Assembly (NCBI GenBank): GCA_937873715.1
Contig: CALMYJ010000004.1
Location: 320,480-384,479 of the forward strand
DNA from: an uncultured Chitinophagaceae bacterium
GTDB taxonomy: Bacteria; Bacteroidota; Bacteroidia; Chitinophagales; Chitinophagaceae
Length of the DNA: 64,000 nt
Direction: 5' to 3'
This document shows, one piece after another, positions 26,177-36,430 of this stretch. A program made the position numbers and the translations under genes. The notes below the pieces were generated by a model. The model was not told the origin of the DNA. It searched no databases and saw nothing but the letters and a program-made list of their open reading frames with translations. Positions within the stretch are counted from its first letter, which is position 1, and each line of letters starts with the position of its first letter.

Positions 26177-27462
26177 TACTGTACTTCTCCTATTAAAAAA
26201 ACACTGCCGCATACCAGTATTAAATCATCGGGTGCGGCATTTGCTTTTGCAGCAGCAATAGCATCATTTACATTTTCATACACATCACCTGCTAATCCTG
26301 CCGCTGCTGCTTTTTGCTGCAGGACATTGGAAGCAAGGGCACGGGGTATATGGGCCTGGGTAAAATAGTAAGCAGCCCCTTTGGGCAGCAGGTTCAATAC
26401 AGCATCCACATCTTTATCCTTTACCATGCCGGTAATACAATGCAGTGCTGCAAATTGTTCTCTTGTGGCTGATACATGCTCCAGTATCTGCCTGATGCCA
26501 GCTTCATTATGGGCCACATCCAGCACAATAGCCGGTGCTGTTGCCATTACTTCCCAGCGGCCATGCAGCCCCGTTAGTGGCTTAACGGAAGCCAGTGCCT
26601 GGTGCAGGTTTTCACTTGAAACCGTAAAGCCATTTTGCTGCAAAAACTTTACAGCACCTAATACGGTGCAAAGATTTTTGGCCTGGTAAAGTCCGTTCAG
26701 GTCAAGCTGGTAATGTTCCGTATGCTGCTGTTGCTGTACGGTGCAGCCCAGGCTTTGCAGCCCGGCGCTGGTATGTGTAACAGTAATATTATCCTGTACA
26801 AAGTAAAGCGGCGCTTTAACTGATGCAGCTTTATCTTCAAATACTTTTTTTGTAGCAGCCGTATATTCACCAATCACCACCGGTACATGGGGTTTAATAA
26901 TACCGGCTTTTTCAAAAGCTATCTGTTCAAGGGTATCACCCAGGATATTCATGTGGTCGTACCCGATATTGGTGATTACAGAAAGTACTGGGGTGATAAT
27001 ATTAGTACTGTCTAACCTGCCGCCAAGGCCGGTTTCTATAACGGCAATATCTACCTGCTGCCGGGCAAAATAATCAAAGGCCATGGCCACAGTAAGTTCA
27101 AAAAATGAAGGTTGTATTTTTTCAGTAAGTGATTGATGCGTTGCTACAAAATCAATAATATATTGTTCCGGCACCATTTCGCCGTTTACTTTAATACGTT
27201 CCCTGAAATCTTTCAAATGAGGGGAAGTGTACAGCCCGGTTTTGTACCCGGCCTGTTGCAGTATAGCCGCCAGCATGTGGCTGGTACTGCCTTTACCGTT
27301 AGTGCCGGCAATATGTATGGTTTTAAACTGCTGCTGCGGATTGCCTAATGCTGTACAAATGGCAATGGTATTATCTAATCCTTTTTTTATAGCTGCATCA
27401 CCAATGCGGCTGAACATAGGCAGTTGAGCATACAGGTAGTCGATGGTTTGCTGATAGGTCAT
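26173..27462 (-). CDS. folC: Bifunctional folylpolyglutamate synthase/dihydrofolate synthase
   Basis: Cytoplasmic Mur-ligase-fold ATP-dependent enzyme that adds glutamate to dihydropteroate or folates. 429 residues. The P-loop is GTNGKGSTSHML (about residues 53-64), the folate loop/YTSPHLKDFRERI follows, and the central ligase motif is VIETGLGGRLDSTN. The C-terminal domain starts around HGRWEV with VLDVAHNE. It lies 22 bp after the tonB-like gene on the same strand. Confidence 0.95.
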   Translation of the reverse strand: MTYQQTIDYLYAQLPMFSRIGDAAIKKGLDNTIAICTALGNPQQQFKTIHIAGTNGKGSTSHMLAAILQQAGYKTGLYTSPHLKDFRERIKVNGEMVPEQYIIDFVATHQSLTEKIQPSFFELTVAMAFDYFARQQVDIAVIETGLGGRLDSTNIITPVLSVITNIGYDHMNILGDTLEQIAFEKAGIIKPHVPVVIGEYTAATKKVFEDKAASVKAPLYFVQDNITVTHTSAGLQSLGCTVQQQQHTEHYQLDLNGLYQAKNLCTVLGAVKFLQQNGFTVSSENLHQALASVKPLTGLHGRWEVMATAPAIVLDVAHNEAGIRQILEHVSATREQFAALHCITGMVKDKDVDAVLNLLPKGAAYYFTQAHIPRALASNVLQQKAAAAGLAGDVYENVNDAIAAAKANAAPDDLILVCGSVFLIGEVQY

Positions 27463-27484
27463 CCCTGCAAATATAAAATCCCCC

Positions 27485-28336
27485 TTATTGAATATTGAAA
27501 TTAAACTGCACTACCACACTGGATTCTTCCGGTGACTTGTCGAACTGGATATTTTTCAGGTACTGTATAATAGCATTGGAGTAAACAGCAGAACGTGATG
27601 TGGATCTTTTATCAAAGCCTGCAAATGTGCCTGTTCCGTCTGGTGCAACTTTTACGATGGCATAAATGGTTGCTTTATCTAAGTCTCCAGTAAACGAATA
27701 GTATTTTACAATTTTTCTGTTGCCAAACACTTTGGGTCCACCAACTTTTCCCCCGGGATTATTGCCGTAGCTGTCCGGGTGCCCCGAGGGGTCGCCTGCA
27801 TCACCCTTCCCACCGGGCTTATTGCCCTGGTACTGGTAACCGTTATCCTGCTGGGCGTTATTGCCATCACCGGTACCCGGGCCGTTATAGGCATATTTGG
27901 GCTTTTGTGGTTTGGGTTCGGGCGGCACAGGTACAGCAGCAGTACTGTTGCTTTTTACCGTCTTGGCCGTATTTTCTTTTAAAGTTGTTGCTTTAGGATT
28001 TGTCTTCTCCGGCTTCTTTACGGCCGCTGCATCAGCATCGGCATTATCATCCGGCTCAATGGGTTTTGAAGGGGCTTCATCCGCTGCTGCCGTTTGCTTA
28101 GGCTGCGGTACCGGTATTTGTGCTGGCGACATATCGCCCCTTTTTAAGGGCTGTACTTCGCCAAAGCCTTCTGCATTATTACCCAGGTTTACTTCAATTA
28201 AATCCAGTGGCAGCGGCGGTATTACTTTATCAATACGAAAGCGGATGATAAAGGCCAGCAGTAAGATGATGGCACAAATAAGTACAGTGTATATAAACGC
28301 TTTCCGGTTTTTCTCTGCTTCAAATGTTGCCTGCAT
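27485..28336 (-). CDS. TonB-like energy-transducer protein
   Basis: 283-residue protein from ATG 28336 (MQATFEAEKNRKAFIYTV; a start at 28354 adds six residues). One N-terminal TM helix (about residues 14-34), then a Pro/Lys/Gly/Asn-rich periplasmic linker (about 60-200, including KPQKPKYAYNGPGTG and GGKGDAGDPSGHPDSY). The C-terminal domain of about 75 residues (AIVKVAPDGTGTFAGFDKRSTS) resembles the TonB C-terminal/AgmX type. It probably couples the inner-membrane proton gradient to outer-membrane receptors. No exbB or exbD is adjacent. It precedes folC in the same transcription unit. Confidence 0.8.
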   Translation of the reverse strand: MQATFEAEKNRKAFIYTVLICAIILLLAFIIRFRIDKVIPPLPLDLIEVNLGNNAEGFGEVQPLKRGDMSPAQIPVPQPKQTAAADEAPSKPIEPDDNADADAAAVKKPEKTNPKATTLKENTAKTVKSNSTAAVPVPPEPKPQKPKYAYNGPGTGDGNNAQQDNGYQYQGNKPGGKGDAGDPSGHPDSYGNNPGGKVGGPKVFGNRKIVKYYSFTGDLDKATIYAIVKVAPDGTGTFAGFDKRSTSRSAVYSNAIIQYLKNIQFDKSPEESSVVVQFNFNIQ

Positions 28337-28492
28337 GGTGTTGGTATAATACATGGTAAAGGTATTTGATTACTGCCAAACGATGCCACCAGTACCTAAA
28401 TTTCATTGCCGCTATAACAGCTTTAACAAATGTTTGAAAGTGTGCAGCTACATATTTTTCCCTACTTTCATTTTTTAAACGATTTATCCTTC

Positions 28493-30037
28493 ATGTCGCC
28501 CCTTTTATTATTCTCTTTTGTTACCGGCTATTTTTTACTCCTGCTTGTAGTGGCATGGTTTACCAGTCGCAACTCCAACAACGATTCATTTTATATCGGC
28601 AACCGCAACAGCAACTGGATGCTGGTGGCATTTGGTATGATTGGTACTTCACTAAGCGGTGTTACGTTTGTGAGTGTACCCGGCACAGTAGGTGCCGCAG
28701 GCTTCCAGTATTTCCAGGTGGTAATCGGTTATTTTATCGGCTATTTTGTAATTGCTTTTGTGTTGCTGCCTTTGTATTACCGGCTCAATCTTACATCCAT
28801 ATATGTGTACCTGCAAAAACGCTTTGGCGTTACTGCTTACAAAACAGGAGCTTTGTTTTTTATTGTATCCCGTGCTTTGGGCGCTACTGCAAGGTTGTAC
28901 CTGGTGGTAAATATCCTGCAGTTATTTATTTTAAACGAAATGCATGTACCCTTTTGGGTTACGGCATTAATTATACTGGTGCTGATACTGCTCTATACTT
29001 TTGAAGGCGGGGTAAAAACTATTGTATATACCGATACATTACAAACTACTTTTATGCTGCTTGGCCTTGTAGTGTGCATTGTTACGGTGATGCATAAGCT
29101 GGATTTAAGTTTTGGCGGGGCTATGCAGGCCCTTGGCGAACAAAATTTTTCACGGGTGTTTAATACCGATGTGCAGTCGCCGGCATTTTTTGTAAAACAA
29201 ATATTAGGAGGTGCTTTTATCACCATCGCTATGACGGGGCTTGACCAGGAGATGATGCAAAAAAATATCAGTGTACGTACACTCGGTGGTTCGCAAAAAA
29301 ATATTCTTACGCTTAGTACCGTGCTTTTACTGGTAAACTTTCTTTTTTTATTGATGGGTGGCCTGCTATACCTGTATGCAGCACAAAATGGCATTGCAGC
29401 CAAAGGCGATGATTTATTCCCCTCCGTGGCGTTGGGTGGCAGCCTCTCTGCCATCATCTCCGTTATATTTATTATCGGCTTAATATCGGCATTATTCCCC
29501 AGTGCCGATGGCGCCCTTACTGCCCTTACTTCTTCTTTTTGTATTGATATACTTGGGCTAAAACGCAATGCTGCACTGAACGAAACGCAAAAGAAAAAAA
29601 CAAGACTGATGGTGCACCTGGGGTTTGCCGTAGTATTTTTTTTATTAGTAATGCTGTTTAAATGGATTGATGATAAATCCATCATTGATGTAATATTAAA
29701 AGTGGCGGGTTATACCTACGGGCCATTGCTTGGCCTGTTTGCCTTTGGCATACTTACCCGGCGTAGTGTGCAGGATAAATATGTGTTGTGGGTGTGCCTG
29801 CTATCACCACTCATCATCTTTGGTATTGATTTGGTCAATAACCCGGAGTGGTTTGTAAAGCGTTTTGCTTTATCTGATGCTACGGCTGCAGCACTTAAAA
29901 ATTTATCTGCATCCTTATTTGGTGGCTTTAAAATCGGCATCGAAATTTTGGTACTCAACGGGCTGGTTACTTTTGCAGGCTTATGGTGCATTTCGTCTAA
30001 GTATGGATACAGGGCCCTGCAGGAAGAAGCAGTTTAA
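28493..30037 (+). CDS. Sodium:solute symporter (SSS family)
   Basis: 514-residue inner-membrane carrier with about 13 hydrophobic helices. The beginning, SFVTGYFLLLLVVAWFTSRN followed by YIGNRNSNWMLVAFGMIGTSLSGVTFVSVPG, is the family signature for TM1-TM2 including the Na+-site region. The middle has TDTLQTTFMLLGLV and GGAFITIAMTGLDQEMMQKN. ATG 28493 was preferred over 28430, whose additional 21 residues are not family-like. The transported solute (sugar, amino acid or vitamin) cannot be assigned. It is divergent from tonB-folC. Confidence 0.92.
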   Translation: MSPLLLFSFVTGYFLLLLVVAWFTSRNSNNDSFYIGNRNSNWMLVAFGMIGTSLSGVTFVSVPGTVGAAGFQYFQVVIGYFIGYFVIAFVLLPLYYRLNLTSIYVYLQKRFGVTAYKTGALFFIVSRALGATARLYLVVNILQLFILNEMHVPFWVTALIILVLILLYTFEGGVKTIVYTDTLQTTFMLLGLVVCIVTVMHKLDLSFGGAMQALGEQNFSRVFNTDVQSPAFFVKQILGGAFITIAMTGLDQEMMQKNISVRTLGGSQKNILTLSTVLLLVNFLFLLMGGLLYLYAAQNGIAAKGDDLFPSVALGGSLSAIISVIFIIGLISALFPSADGALTALTSSFCIDILGLKRNAALNETQKKKTRLMVHLGFAVVFFLLVMLFKWIDDKSIIDVILKVAGYTYGPLLGLFAFGILTRRSVQDKYVLWVCLLSPLIIFGIDLVNNPEWFVKRFALSDATAAALKNLSASLFGGFKIGIEILVLNGLVTFAGLWCISSKYGYRALQEEAV

Positions 30038-30072
30038 ACCGGGCAGTTTTGATTTTTTGCTGATGCTTAATG

Positions 30073-30106
30073 ATGGCATTTAATCAACCAGTAACTGCCA
30101 TTTTTT
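30073..30106 (+). terminator. Candidate terminator after the symporter gene
   Basis: ATGGCA (30073-30078) pairs with TGCCAT (30096-30101) across a 17-base loop and is followed by TTTTT. It lies 36 bases past the symporter stop. The loop is long, so this is only moderately supported. Confidence 0.4.
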
Positions 30107-30138
30107 ATTATCATAAGTAATGGCATTGCTTTTAAAAT

Positions 30139-30780
30139 ATGGATACGATTGTACATACCCTGGCCGAACAATACGCTGCACAATTTTCGGAGCAGGAAGA
30201 TGCACTGCTGCAAAAGGTACATGCTTACACGGTACAGCAGCATCCGCAGGCACATATGCTCAGTGGCCAGGTGCAGGGTGCTTTTTTAGCTTTGCTCAGC
30301 AGGTTAATACAACCCAGGCGTATTTTGGAAGTGGGTACATTTACCGGCTACAGTGCCCTTTGCCTGGCTAAAGGCCTGGCACCGGATGGCGAACTCCATA
30401 CCCTTGAAATCAGGGACGCAGATGCTGCCATTGCCCGGGATTTTTTCAACCAGTCGGCATACCGTCATCAAATTAAACTGCATATTGGTGCTGCTAAAGA
30501 ACTTATCCCCAACCTTTCAGAAATGTGGGATATCGTATTTATCGATGCGGATAAAACAGGGTATATTGAGTATTACGAACTAATTTTGCCCTTTGTACGG
30601 CCGGCCGGACTTATCATTGCGGATAACGTACTGTTTCATGGCGAAGTGCTGAAGCAGCCATTGAGCGGAAAAAATGCCAAAGCCATTGATGCCTTTAACC
30701 GCCATGTGCTGCAGGATGAAAGGGTGGAGCAGGTAATGCTTACCGTTAGAGATGGTCTGCTGCTGGTACAAAAAAAATAA
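30139..30780 (+). CDS. O-methyltransferase, caffeoyl-CoA/catechol type
   Basis: 213-residue SAM-dependent methyltransferase of the class I fold. Motif I is ILEVGTFTGYSALCLAKGL, the acidic loop HTLEIRDADA follows, and WDIVFIDADKTGYIEYYELIL supplies the metal-binding Asp typical of the divalent-cation-dependent O-methyltransferase_3 family. ADNVLFHGEV gives the DN metal ligands. The substrate in vivo is unknown. The N-terminus MDTIVHTLAEQYAAQFSEQED is typical of the Bacteroidota homologues. Confidence 0.92.
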   Translation: MDTIVHTLAEQYAAQFSEQEDALLQKVHAYTVQQHPQAHMLSGQVQGAFLALLSRLIQPRRILEVGTFTGYSALCLAKGLAPDGELHTLEIRDADAAIARDFFNQSAYRHQIKLHIGAAKELIPNLSEMWDIVFIDADKTGYIEYYELILPFVRPAGLIIADNVLFHGEVLKQPLSGKNAKAIDAFNRHVLQDERVEQVMLTVRDGLLLVQKK

Positions 30781-30831
30781 TAGGCAATAACGGTGATTGC
30801 TGTTGTGCTTATACCATAAATATTCAATGCT

Positions 30832-31980
30832 ATGACAAAAAAAATTTCTGCACTGTTGCTGCTGCTTGCCTGTAGTATGCAGCCTGTAATTTTTGCTCAG
30901 GAAAGACTTACCCCTGAGCAATATATCGACAAGTATAAGGATATAGCCATCAGGGAAATGAAACGTATGGGCGTGCCTGCGGCTATTAAGCTGGCACAGG
31001 GTTTATTAGAAACCGAATTTGGCAATAGCCCGCTGGTAAAAAAATCAAACAATCATTTTGGTATAAAATGTAAAAGTTCCTGGTCGGGTGGCGGGGTAAG
31101 CCACGATGATGATGCGCCAGGGGAATGTTTTAGAACATATACCAATGCAGAAGATTCTTACCGTGACCACAGTAATTACCTGAGGGGCAACGACAGGTAT
31201 GCTTTCCTTTTTGAACTGGATCCCGCCGATTACAAGGCCTGGGCAAGAGGCTTAAAAAAAGCCGGCTATGCCACCAATCCAAAATATCCTGAAATACTCA
31301 TACGCAATATTGAAATGTACAACCTGCAGCAATATAGCCTGGCAGCTTTAAACGAGGTTCCAAAGTTTGAAAAAAATAAGTATAAAGACGACAAAGAAGA
31401 AAAATTTGAATACAGCGCCACTGAACCTGCAGCCGAAACCTTGTACACACCGGTAATTACAGAAAACACTACTGCAATCAATGGTGCCAAATGCATGTAT
31501 GCTAAAGCCGGTACATCATTGCTGGCCATTGCCACCCATTACAATATACAATTGAGCCGCCTGCTGGATTATAATGATTTGACTAATGATGGCCTGTTAA
31601 AAAAAGACCAGGTGATATACCTGGAGCGTAAGGCAAAAAAAGGGGAGCAGCCCTACTACCAGGTACAACCCGGAGAAACATTGCATGATGTGGCGCAAAA
31701 GGCAGGCGTGCAGCTTGAAGCGCTGGAAGAATATAACAGGTTTTCAAAAGGCGTGAAACTACAGCCCGGTGCAAAAATTTTGTTGCAGCCCTATAGTACG
31801 CCTGTAGTTGAAAAGAGCACTGCCGTTACTACTACGCCAGTAATGTACGAAGTGCAACCCAAGGATGGCTTGTATGCCATTTCGAGAAAATACGGTGTAA
31901 GTGTGCAGCAACTCAGGGAATGGAATAACCTTTCGAGCGATACACTTAGTATTGGTCAGAAACTTGTTGTTTCGAAATAG
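30832..31980 (+). CDS. Exported N-acetylmuramidase/glucosaminidase with LysM repeats
   Basis: 382-residue cell-wall hydrolase. Signal peptide through about residue 22 (VIFAQ). The glucosaminidase (GH73-like) domain, about residues 27-165, has the catalytic Glu in KLAQGLLETEFGNSPL and the SNNHFGIKCKSSW signature, followed by a YRDHSNYL block. Three LysM repeats follow (approximately residues 220-263, 276-320 and 338-381), each with a recognisable YxVxPxxxLxxIA pattern, for peptidoglycan binding. Its role is turnover or remodelling of peptidoglycan. It lies 38 bp before hpt on the same strand. Confidence 0.93.
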   Translation: MTKKISALLLLLACSMQPVIFAQERLTPEQYIDKYKDIAIREMKRMGVPAAIKLAQGLLETEFGNSPLVKKSNNHFGIKCKSSWSGGGVSHDDDAPGECFRTYTNAEDSYRDHSNYLRGNDRYAFLFELDPADYKAWARGLKKAGYATNPKYPEILIRNIEMYNLQQYSLAALNEVPKFEKNKYKDDKEEKFEYSATEPAAETLYTPVITENTTAINGAKCMYAKAGTSLLAIATHYNIQLSRLLDYNDLTNDGLLKKDQVIYLERKAKKGEQPYYQVQPGETLHDVAQKAGVQLEALEEYNRFSKGVKLQPGAKILLQPYSTPVVEKSTAVTTTPVMYEVQPKDGLYAISRKYGVSVQQLREWNNLSSDTLSIGQKLVVSK

Positions 31981-32018
31981 ATAAATTACGTATAGCCAAT
32001 ACTGTTAAAAGTATAAAT

Positions 32019-32558
32019 ATGACAACCATACAGGTACACGACAAAAAGTTTAAACCATACATTGGCGCTGCTGAAATACAGGAACGCATTAAAGCTGTGG
32101 CTGAACAAATCAATGTAGATTACGCCGGAAAGCGCCCCATCTTTATCGCCATACTGAATGGGTCGTTTATGTTTGCCTCCGATTTATTTAAGTACGTGAG
32201 TATTGAGGCAGAAATTTGTTTTATAAAACTGGCCTCGTACAAGGGTACCAAATCCACCGGTAATGTGATTACCTCTATCGGCTTAGATGAGCCGCTGCAA
32301 GACAGGCATGTGGTAATCATAGAAGACATTGTGGATACGGGTAACACCATGGGTAAATTTTTACCGCAATTGCTGGTGCAGCAACCAGCTTCGCTTAAAA
32401 TAGCATCCCTGCTGCAAAAGCCAGATGCATTGGAGCACCCGATAGAAATACACTACCTTGGGTTTAGTGTACCAAATAAATTTTTACTGGGCTTTGGGCT
32501 CGATTATGACGGGCTTGGCCGCAACCTGGCAGAAATTTACCAGTTAGTAGAGGATTAA
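32019..32558 (+). CDS. hpt: Hypoxanthine phosphoribosyltransferase
   Basis: 179-residue purine-salvage enzyme that makes IMP/GMP from hypoxanthine/guanine and PRPP. The PRPP-binding loop is VVIIEDIVDTGNTM; the upstream FIAILNGSFMFASDLFKYV and the later FSVPNKFLLGFGLDYDGLGRNL are the characteristic HPRT blocks. Cytoplasmic, full length. Position after the glucosaminidase and before the VWA gene looks incidental. Confidence 0.94.
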   Translation: MTTIQVHDKKFKPYIGAAEIQERIKAVAEQINVDYAGKRPIFIAILNGSFMFASDLFKYVSIEAEICFIKLASYKGTKSTGNVITSIGLDEPLQDRHVVIIEDIVDTGNTMGKFLPQLLVQQPASLKIASLLQKPDALEHPIEIHYLGFSVPNKFLLGFGLDYDGLGRNLAEIYQLVED

Positions 32559-32630
32559 CATATTTTGAACTGCATTCTTGCTGCATCGTATAAAACGTTT
32601 TGCTTTGTAACCAGGGCATATTAAGGAACT

Positions 32631-34409
32631 ATGCTTTTGAGAAACCTGTGTCTTTTTATTGTAACCATTTGCCTGCTATGTACCAGCAGTAAGGCACAAT
32701 ATTACCTGCGTGGCGAAATAAAGGATGAAAAAAACGACGGGCTTGCCAATGTTCGCATCACCCTGCATTCCGATAAACTATTGTATTTCTCCGGCTCTTC
32801 GGGCGGCTTTGGTATATCCAGCAACGTAGCCCAGGATTCACTTACACTAATGCTGGAGGGCTACGAAACCCAGTCGGTAAAAATAAGGGCAGGCAGCTAT
32901 CTTGAAGTAACGATGAAGCGGCTGGCCGCCGTTGTTGCCAAAAATCGTCCCAAACTTATTTCCATTACAAAAGATTTAAACAAAAGCTCCAAGTTCACCT
33001 GGTCGGTAGGTGATGAATCCTATTTTTCAATAGTTGAAAATGAAGTAGTACCTGCCAGGAAATTTCCCAACACGGCATTTTCCCTAAATATTAATAAAGC
33101 ATCCTACAGCAATATCCGTCGCTTTTTAAACATGAAAAGCCAGGTGCCTCCCGATGCCGTAAGGGTAGAAGAACTACTGAATTATTTTAACCTTAATTAC
33201 AAAGAGCCTGAAAAAAACGAGCATTTTAAAATAGAATCCACCCTGGCTACCTGCCCGTGGAATAATAACAGCCGCCTGCTGTACCTGAATATAAATGCCA
33301 AAAAACTGGATTTAGATAAAGTGCCGCCCAGCAACCTCGTTTTTTTAATTGACGCATCGGGTAGTATGGATATGCCTAACAGGCTGCCATTGGTAAAAGC
33401 TGCTTTCCAGATGCTGGTAAAAAACCTGCGGAGTAAAGACACCGTATCCATTGTAATATATGGTGGCACAGTAGCGGTCTGGATGCAGCCCACCAGTGGT
33501 ACCGACAAGCAGAAGATTATTAAAGCGATTGAAGAATTAACCGCACAGGGCGATACCCCCGGCGAATCGGCCATAAGGCTGGCTTATATGATTGCTAAAA
33601 AAACGTATATCCCTAATGGTAATAACCGGGTTATACTGGCTACAGATGGCGATTTTAACGTGGGCGAAGTATCGGAAAAAGCACTGGAAGATTTGATTAC
33701 AAGAGAAAGACAGAGCGGTGTGTACCTTACCTGTCTTGGTGTAGGCATGGGTAATTTTAAAGATTCAAAACTGGAAACACTGGCTAAAAGAGGCAATGGT
33801 AACTACGCCTACCTCGATGATATTCGTGAAGCCGAAAAAGTGCTGGTAACCGAGGTAACGCAAACCTTTTATGCTGTGGCTGATGATGTGTCGCTCAATG
33901 TACAGTTCAACCCCGAGCTGGTAAAGGATTACCGCCTCATTGGTTTTGACAACAAAAAAGATGCTATTGCAGATAGTACAGGCAAGCTGGAAGGTGGAGA
34001 AATAGGCAGCGGTAACAGTGTGATGGCTATGTTTGAAATTACACCTGCTGATACTTCCAGGCTTAATGGTAATGCCGATGCACAAATTGCACAGGTAGAA
34101 TTGCGGTATACCGCATCGGATACCAAATTAGAAAAAGAGATGCGCTACGGCTGCAGTGCTGTTAGTTACGAGTTTAAAAGCATACATAAGGAACTGCAGC
34201 TTGCCGGGGCGCTGGCTTTATTCGGGCAAAAACTCCGCCAGTCTAAATTCATCAATAAGGCCGACTGGACGCTGGTGGAAAATATAGCGCTGGGCACTTA
34301 TAACCCCGACGATTACCTGCAAAAAGAATTTGTACAATTAGTGGCTACTGCCAAAAAAATGTACAGCAGCAGTAAAAAGAAAAAGAAAAAAGCTGATGAT
34401 GATGATTAA
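32631..34409 (+). CDS. Exported von Willebrand factor A protein (YfbK-like)
   Basis: 592-residue protein with a signal peptide (MLLRNLCLFIVTICLLCTSSKAQ). It has an N-terminal carboxypeptidase-regulatory-like beta-sandwich (about 25-105), a YfbK-type VWA-associated segment (about 130-215, with SYSNIRRFLNMKSQVPPDAVRVEELLNYF), a VWA domain (about 235-410) with the MIDAS LIDASGSMD near residue 240, and a C-terminal DUF3520-like region ending in a Lys-rich tail (KKKKKKADDDD). VWA domains mediate metal-dependent protein interactions; the partner is unknown. Its 3' end is 3 bp from convergent dnaJ. Confidence 0.9.
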   Translation: MLLRNLCLFIVTICLLCTSSKAQYYLRGEIKDEKNDGLANVRITLHSDKLLYFSGSSGGFGISSNVAQDSLTLMLEGYETQSVKIRAGSYLEVTMKRLAAVVAKNRPKLISITKDLNKSSKFTWSVGDESYFSIVENEVVPARKFPNTAFSLNINKASYSNIRRFLNMKSQVPPDAVRVEELLNYFNLNYKEPEKNEHFKIESTLATCPWNNNSRLLYLNINAKKLDLDKVPPSNLVFLIDASGSMDMPNRLPLVKAAFQMLVKNLRSKDTVSIVIYGGTVAVWMQPTSGTDKQKIIKAIEELTAQGDTPGESAIRLAYMIAKKTYIPNGNNRVILATDGDFNVGEVSEKALEDLITRERQSGVYLTCLGVGMGNFKDSKLETLAKRGNGNYAYLDDIREAEKVLVTEVTQTFYAVADDVSLNVQFNPELVKDYRLIGFDNKKDAIADSTGKLEGGEIGSGNSVMAMFEITPADTSRLNGNADAQIAQVELRYTASDTKLEKEMRYGCSAVSYEFKSIHKELQLAGALALFGQKLRQSKFINKADWTLVENIALGTYNPDDYLQKEFVQLVATAKKMYSSSKKKKKKADDDD

Positions 34410-34412
34410 TCC

Positions 34413-35588
34413 TTAGCCGAACATTTCCCTTACTTTTTCAAAAAATGATTTGTCGCCTTTTTCGGGCTTGGGTTGAAAGTTGGTGCTGTGCTGCATTTTT
34501 TCCAGCATGGCTTTTTCCTCGTTGCTAACATGCTGTGGTGTCCACACATTTACATGAATGAGCTGGTCGCCCTTTTCATAGCTGTTTACGGCAGGAAAGC
34601 CTTTGCCTTTTAACCGGAATATTTTACCGCTTTGTGTGCCTGGCGGAATTTTTATTTTGGCTTTACCATCAATGGTAGGTACTTCTACCTGTATGCCAAA
34701 TACCGCATCGGGTATAGAAATGTGGAGATCGAAAATTACATTTAGCCCGTCTCGCTGCAACTGTGCATGTGCTTCTTCTTCAATCAGTACTATCAGGTCG
34801 CCGTTGGCACCGCCTCTTTCCCCGGCATTGCCCTTGCCATTAAGGCTCAGTTGCATGCCCTCCTGCACACCGGCAGGTATATCAATGGTTACAGTTTCTT
34901 CGCCATACACCCGGCCATCGCCTTTGCAGGCAGTACATTTATTCGCAATGGTTGTGCCTTCGCCATTGCAGGTTGGGCAGGTGGTTACCGTTTGCATTTG
35001 GCCCAGGAAGGTGTTTTGCACCCTTCTTACCTGGCCGCTGCCACCACAACTGCCACAGGTTTGCACACTGTTTTTATCTTTTGCCCCGCTGCCATTACAG
35101 GTGCCGCAGGGTACATATTTTTTTACTTTTACGGTTTTGCTGGCGCCCTTGGCCATCTCCTCGTAGTTCAGCTTTATTTTAATACGCAGGTTGCTGCCCC
35201 GTACACCACGGGCACGCCCACCCGAAGAGCGCCTGCCGCCGCCACCGCCGCCAAAAAAACTACCGAACGGACTATCATCGCCAAAAATATCTCCAAACTG
35301 GCTGAAGATATCGTCCATATTCATACCACCGCCGCTGAAGCCGCCACCACCACTGCCACGTCCGCCACTGAATGCCTGGTGGCCAAAGCGGTCGTACTGT
35401 GCCCGTTTATCAGCATCGCTGAGTATTTCGTAAGCTTCGGCAGCTTCTTTAAATTTTTCTTCAGCTGCTTTATCGCCGGGGTTGCGGTCGGGATGATATT
35501 GCATGGCTACTTTGCGGTATGCCTTTTTAATTTCATCCTGGGAGGCTGATTTTTGGATGCCAAGTATTTCGTAAAAATCTCTTTTCAT
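34413..35588 (-). CDS. dnaJ: Chaperone protein DnaJ
   Basis: 391-residue type I J-protein, co-chaperone of DnaK. J-domain at residues 1-70 with HPD in [13 protein letters not shown]; a Gly/Phe-rich region (about 75-135); a zinc-binding domain with four CxxCxGxG motifs ([32 protein letters not shown]); and a substrate-binding C-terminal domain. ATG 35588 gives [10 protein letters not shown]. It is downstream of grpE by 32 bp in the same operon; dnaK is not in the window. Confidence 0.97.
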   Translation of the reverse strand: MKRDFYEILGIQKSASQDEIKKAYRKVAMQYHPDRNPGDKAAEEKFKEAAEAYEILSDADKRAQYDRFGHQAFSGGRGSGGGGFSGGGMNMDDIFSQFGDIFGDDSPFGSFFGGGGGGRRSSGGRARGVRGSNLRIKIKLNYEEMAKGASKTVKVKKYVPCGTCNGSGAKDKNSVQTCGSCGGSGQVRRVQNTFLGQMQTVTTCPTCNGEGTTIANKCTACKGDGRVYGEETVTIDIPAGVQEGMQLSLNGKGNAGERGGANGDLIVLIEEEAHAQLQRDGLNVIFDLHISIPDAVFGIQVEVPTIDGKAKIKIPPGTQSGKIFRLKGKGFPAVNSYEKGDQLIHVNVWTPQHVSNEEKAMLEKMQHSTNFQPKPEKGDKSFFEKVREMFG

Positions 35589-35620
35589 AATTGTATTATG
35601 CCCGTGCAAGGGCATTTTGC

Positions 35621-36187
35621 TTATTTGCCTACCACCACTTTTGCAAAACGGATGATTTTGTCATTGAGGTAATAGCCTTTTTGAATTTCGTCTACCACTT
35701 TGCCCGATGCCTCCGGTGAAGGAGCCGGAATTTCAGTAATGGCTTCATGTTTTTCTACATCAAAATCACTACCGATACTTTCCATTGCTTTTAGTCCTTT
35801 CGATTGCAGCAGGGTTCGCAGCTTGTTGAAAACCAGTTGCACCCCTTCTTTTATTTGTGCGGTATCTTCGGTAGCCTGCATTTGCTTTTCGGCCCGGTCG
35901 CAGTCGTCGAGTACATCCAGCAGGGCAGTAATCATTTCACGGCCGGCATTTTGCATCAGTTCAAACCGCTCTTTGTTGGTGCGTTTTTTATAATTGTCAA
36001 AGTCTGCAAAAAGGCGGATATACTTATCTTTTTGCTCTTCCAGTTCCCTGCCAAGCTTGTCTGCAATATTTTCAGTGTCGGGGTTGCTCAGGCGGGTGTT
36101 GCCGGGTACATCTGCATCCGCATTAATATCTACATTTTCCATGTTTGCCGTATCGGTAGCGGCATTTTCCATTTCTTTATTTTCCAT
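35621..36187 (-). CDS. grpE: Nucleotide-exchange factor GrpE
   Basis: 188-residue GrpE that releases ADP from DnaK. ATG 36187 ([12 protein letters not shown]) gives an acidic, disordered N-terminus, then a long coiled-coil (about 55-110) containing [18 protein letters not shown], a GrpE hallmark. The beta-domain at the C-terminus has the family signature [22 protein letters not shown] longer reading from 36259 adds 24 unlikely residues. First gene of the grpE-dnaJ operon. Confidence 0.96.
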   Translation of the reverse strand: MENKEMENAATDTANMENVDINADADVPGNTRLSNPDTENIADKLGRELEEQKDKYIRLFADFDNYKKRTNKERFELMQNAGREMITALLDVLDDCDRAEKQMQATEDTAQIKEGVQLVFNKLRTLLQSKGLKAMESIGSDFDVEKHEAITEIPAPSPEASGKVVDEIQKGYYLNDKIIRFAKVVVGK

Positions 36188-36430
36188 AATCTGATTGTAT
36201 GTATATAAATAGCGGCCACAGGCCATTTTTTGGATTGCAAAGGTAGGTATGTCAAACATTCTGCCAATGGCTGTTTTACAGTCAAATTGGCAAGGGATTG
36301 CATTTATTTGGGTATGTGCAGGTTTTGCTTTTAGCCGACTAAGACCTGTGGGCCTGTGCCATTAATGGGTGATGGTTTTATAAAGGGGGATTGGTAGATT
36401 TTCGTTTTATGAATTGCCTACATTCGTAGC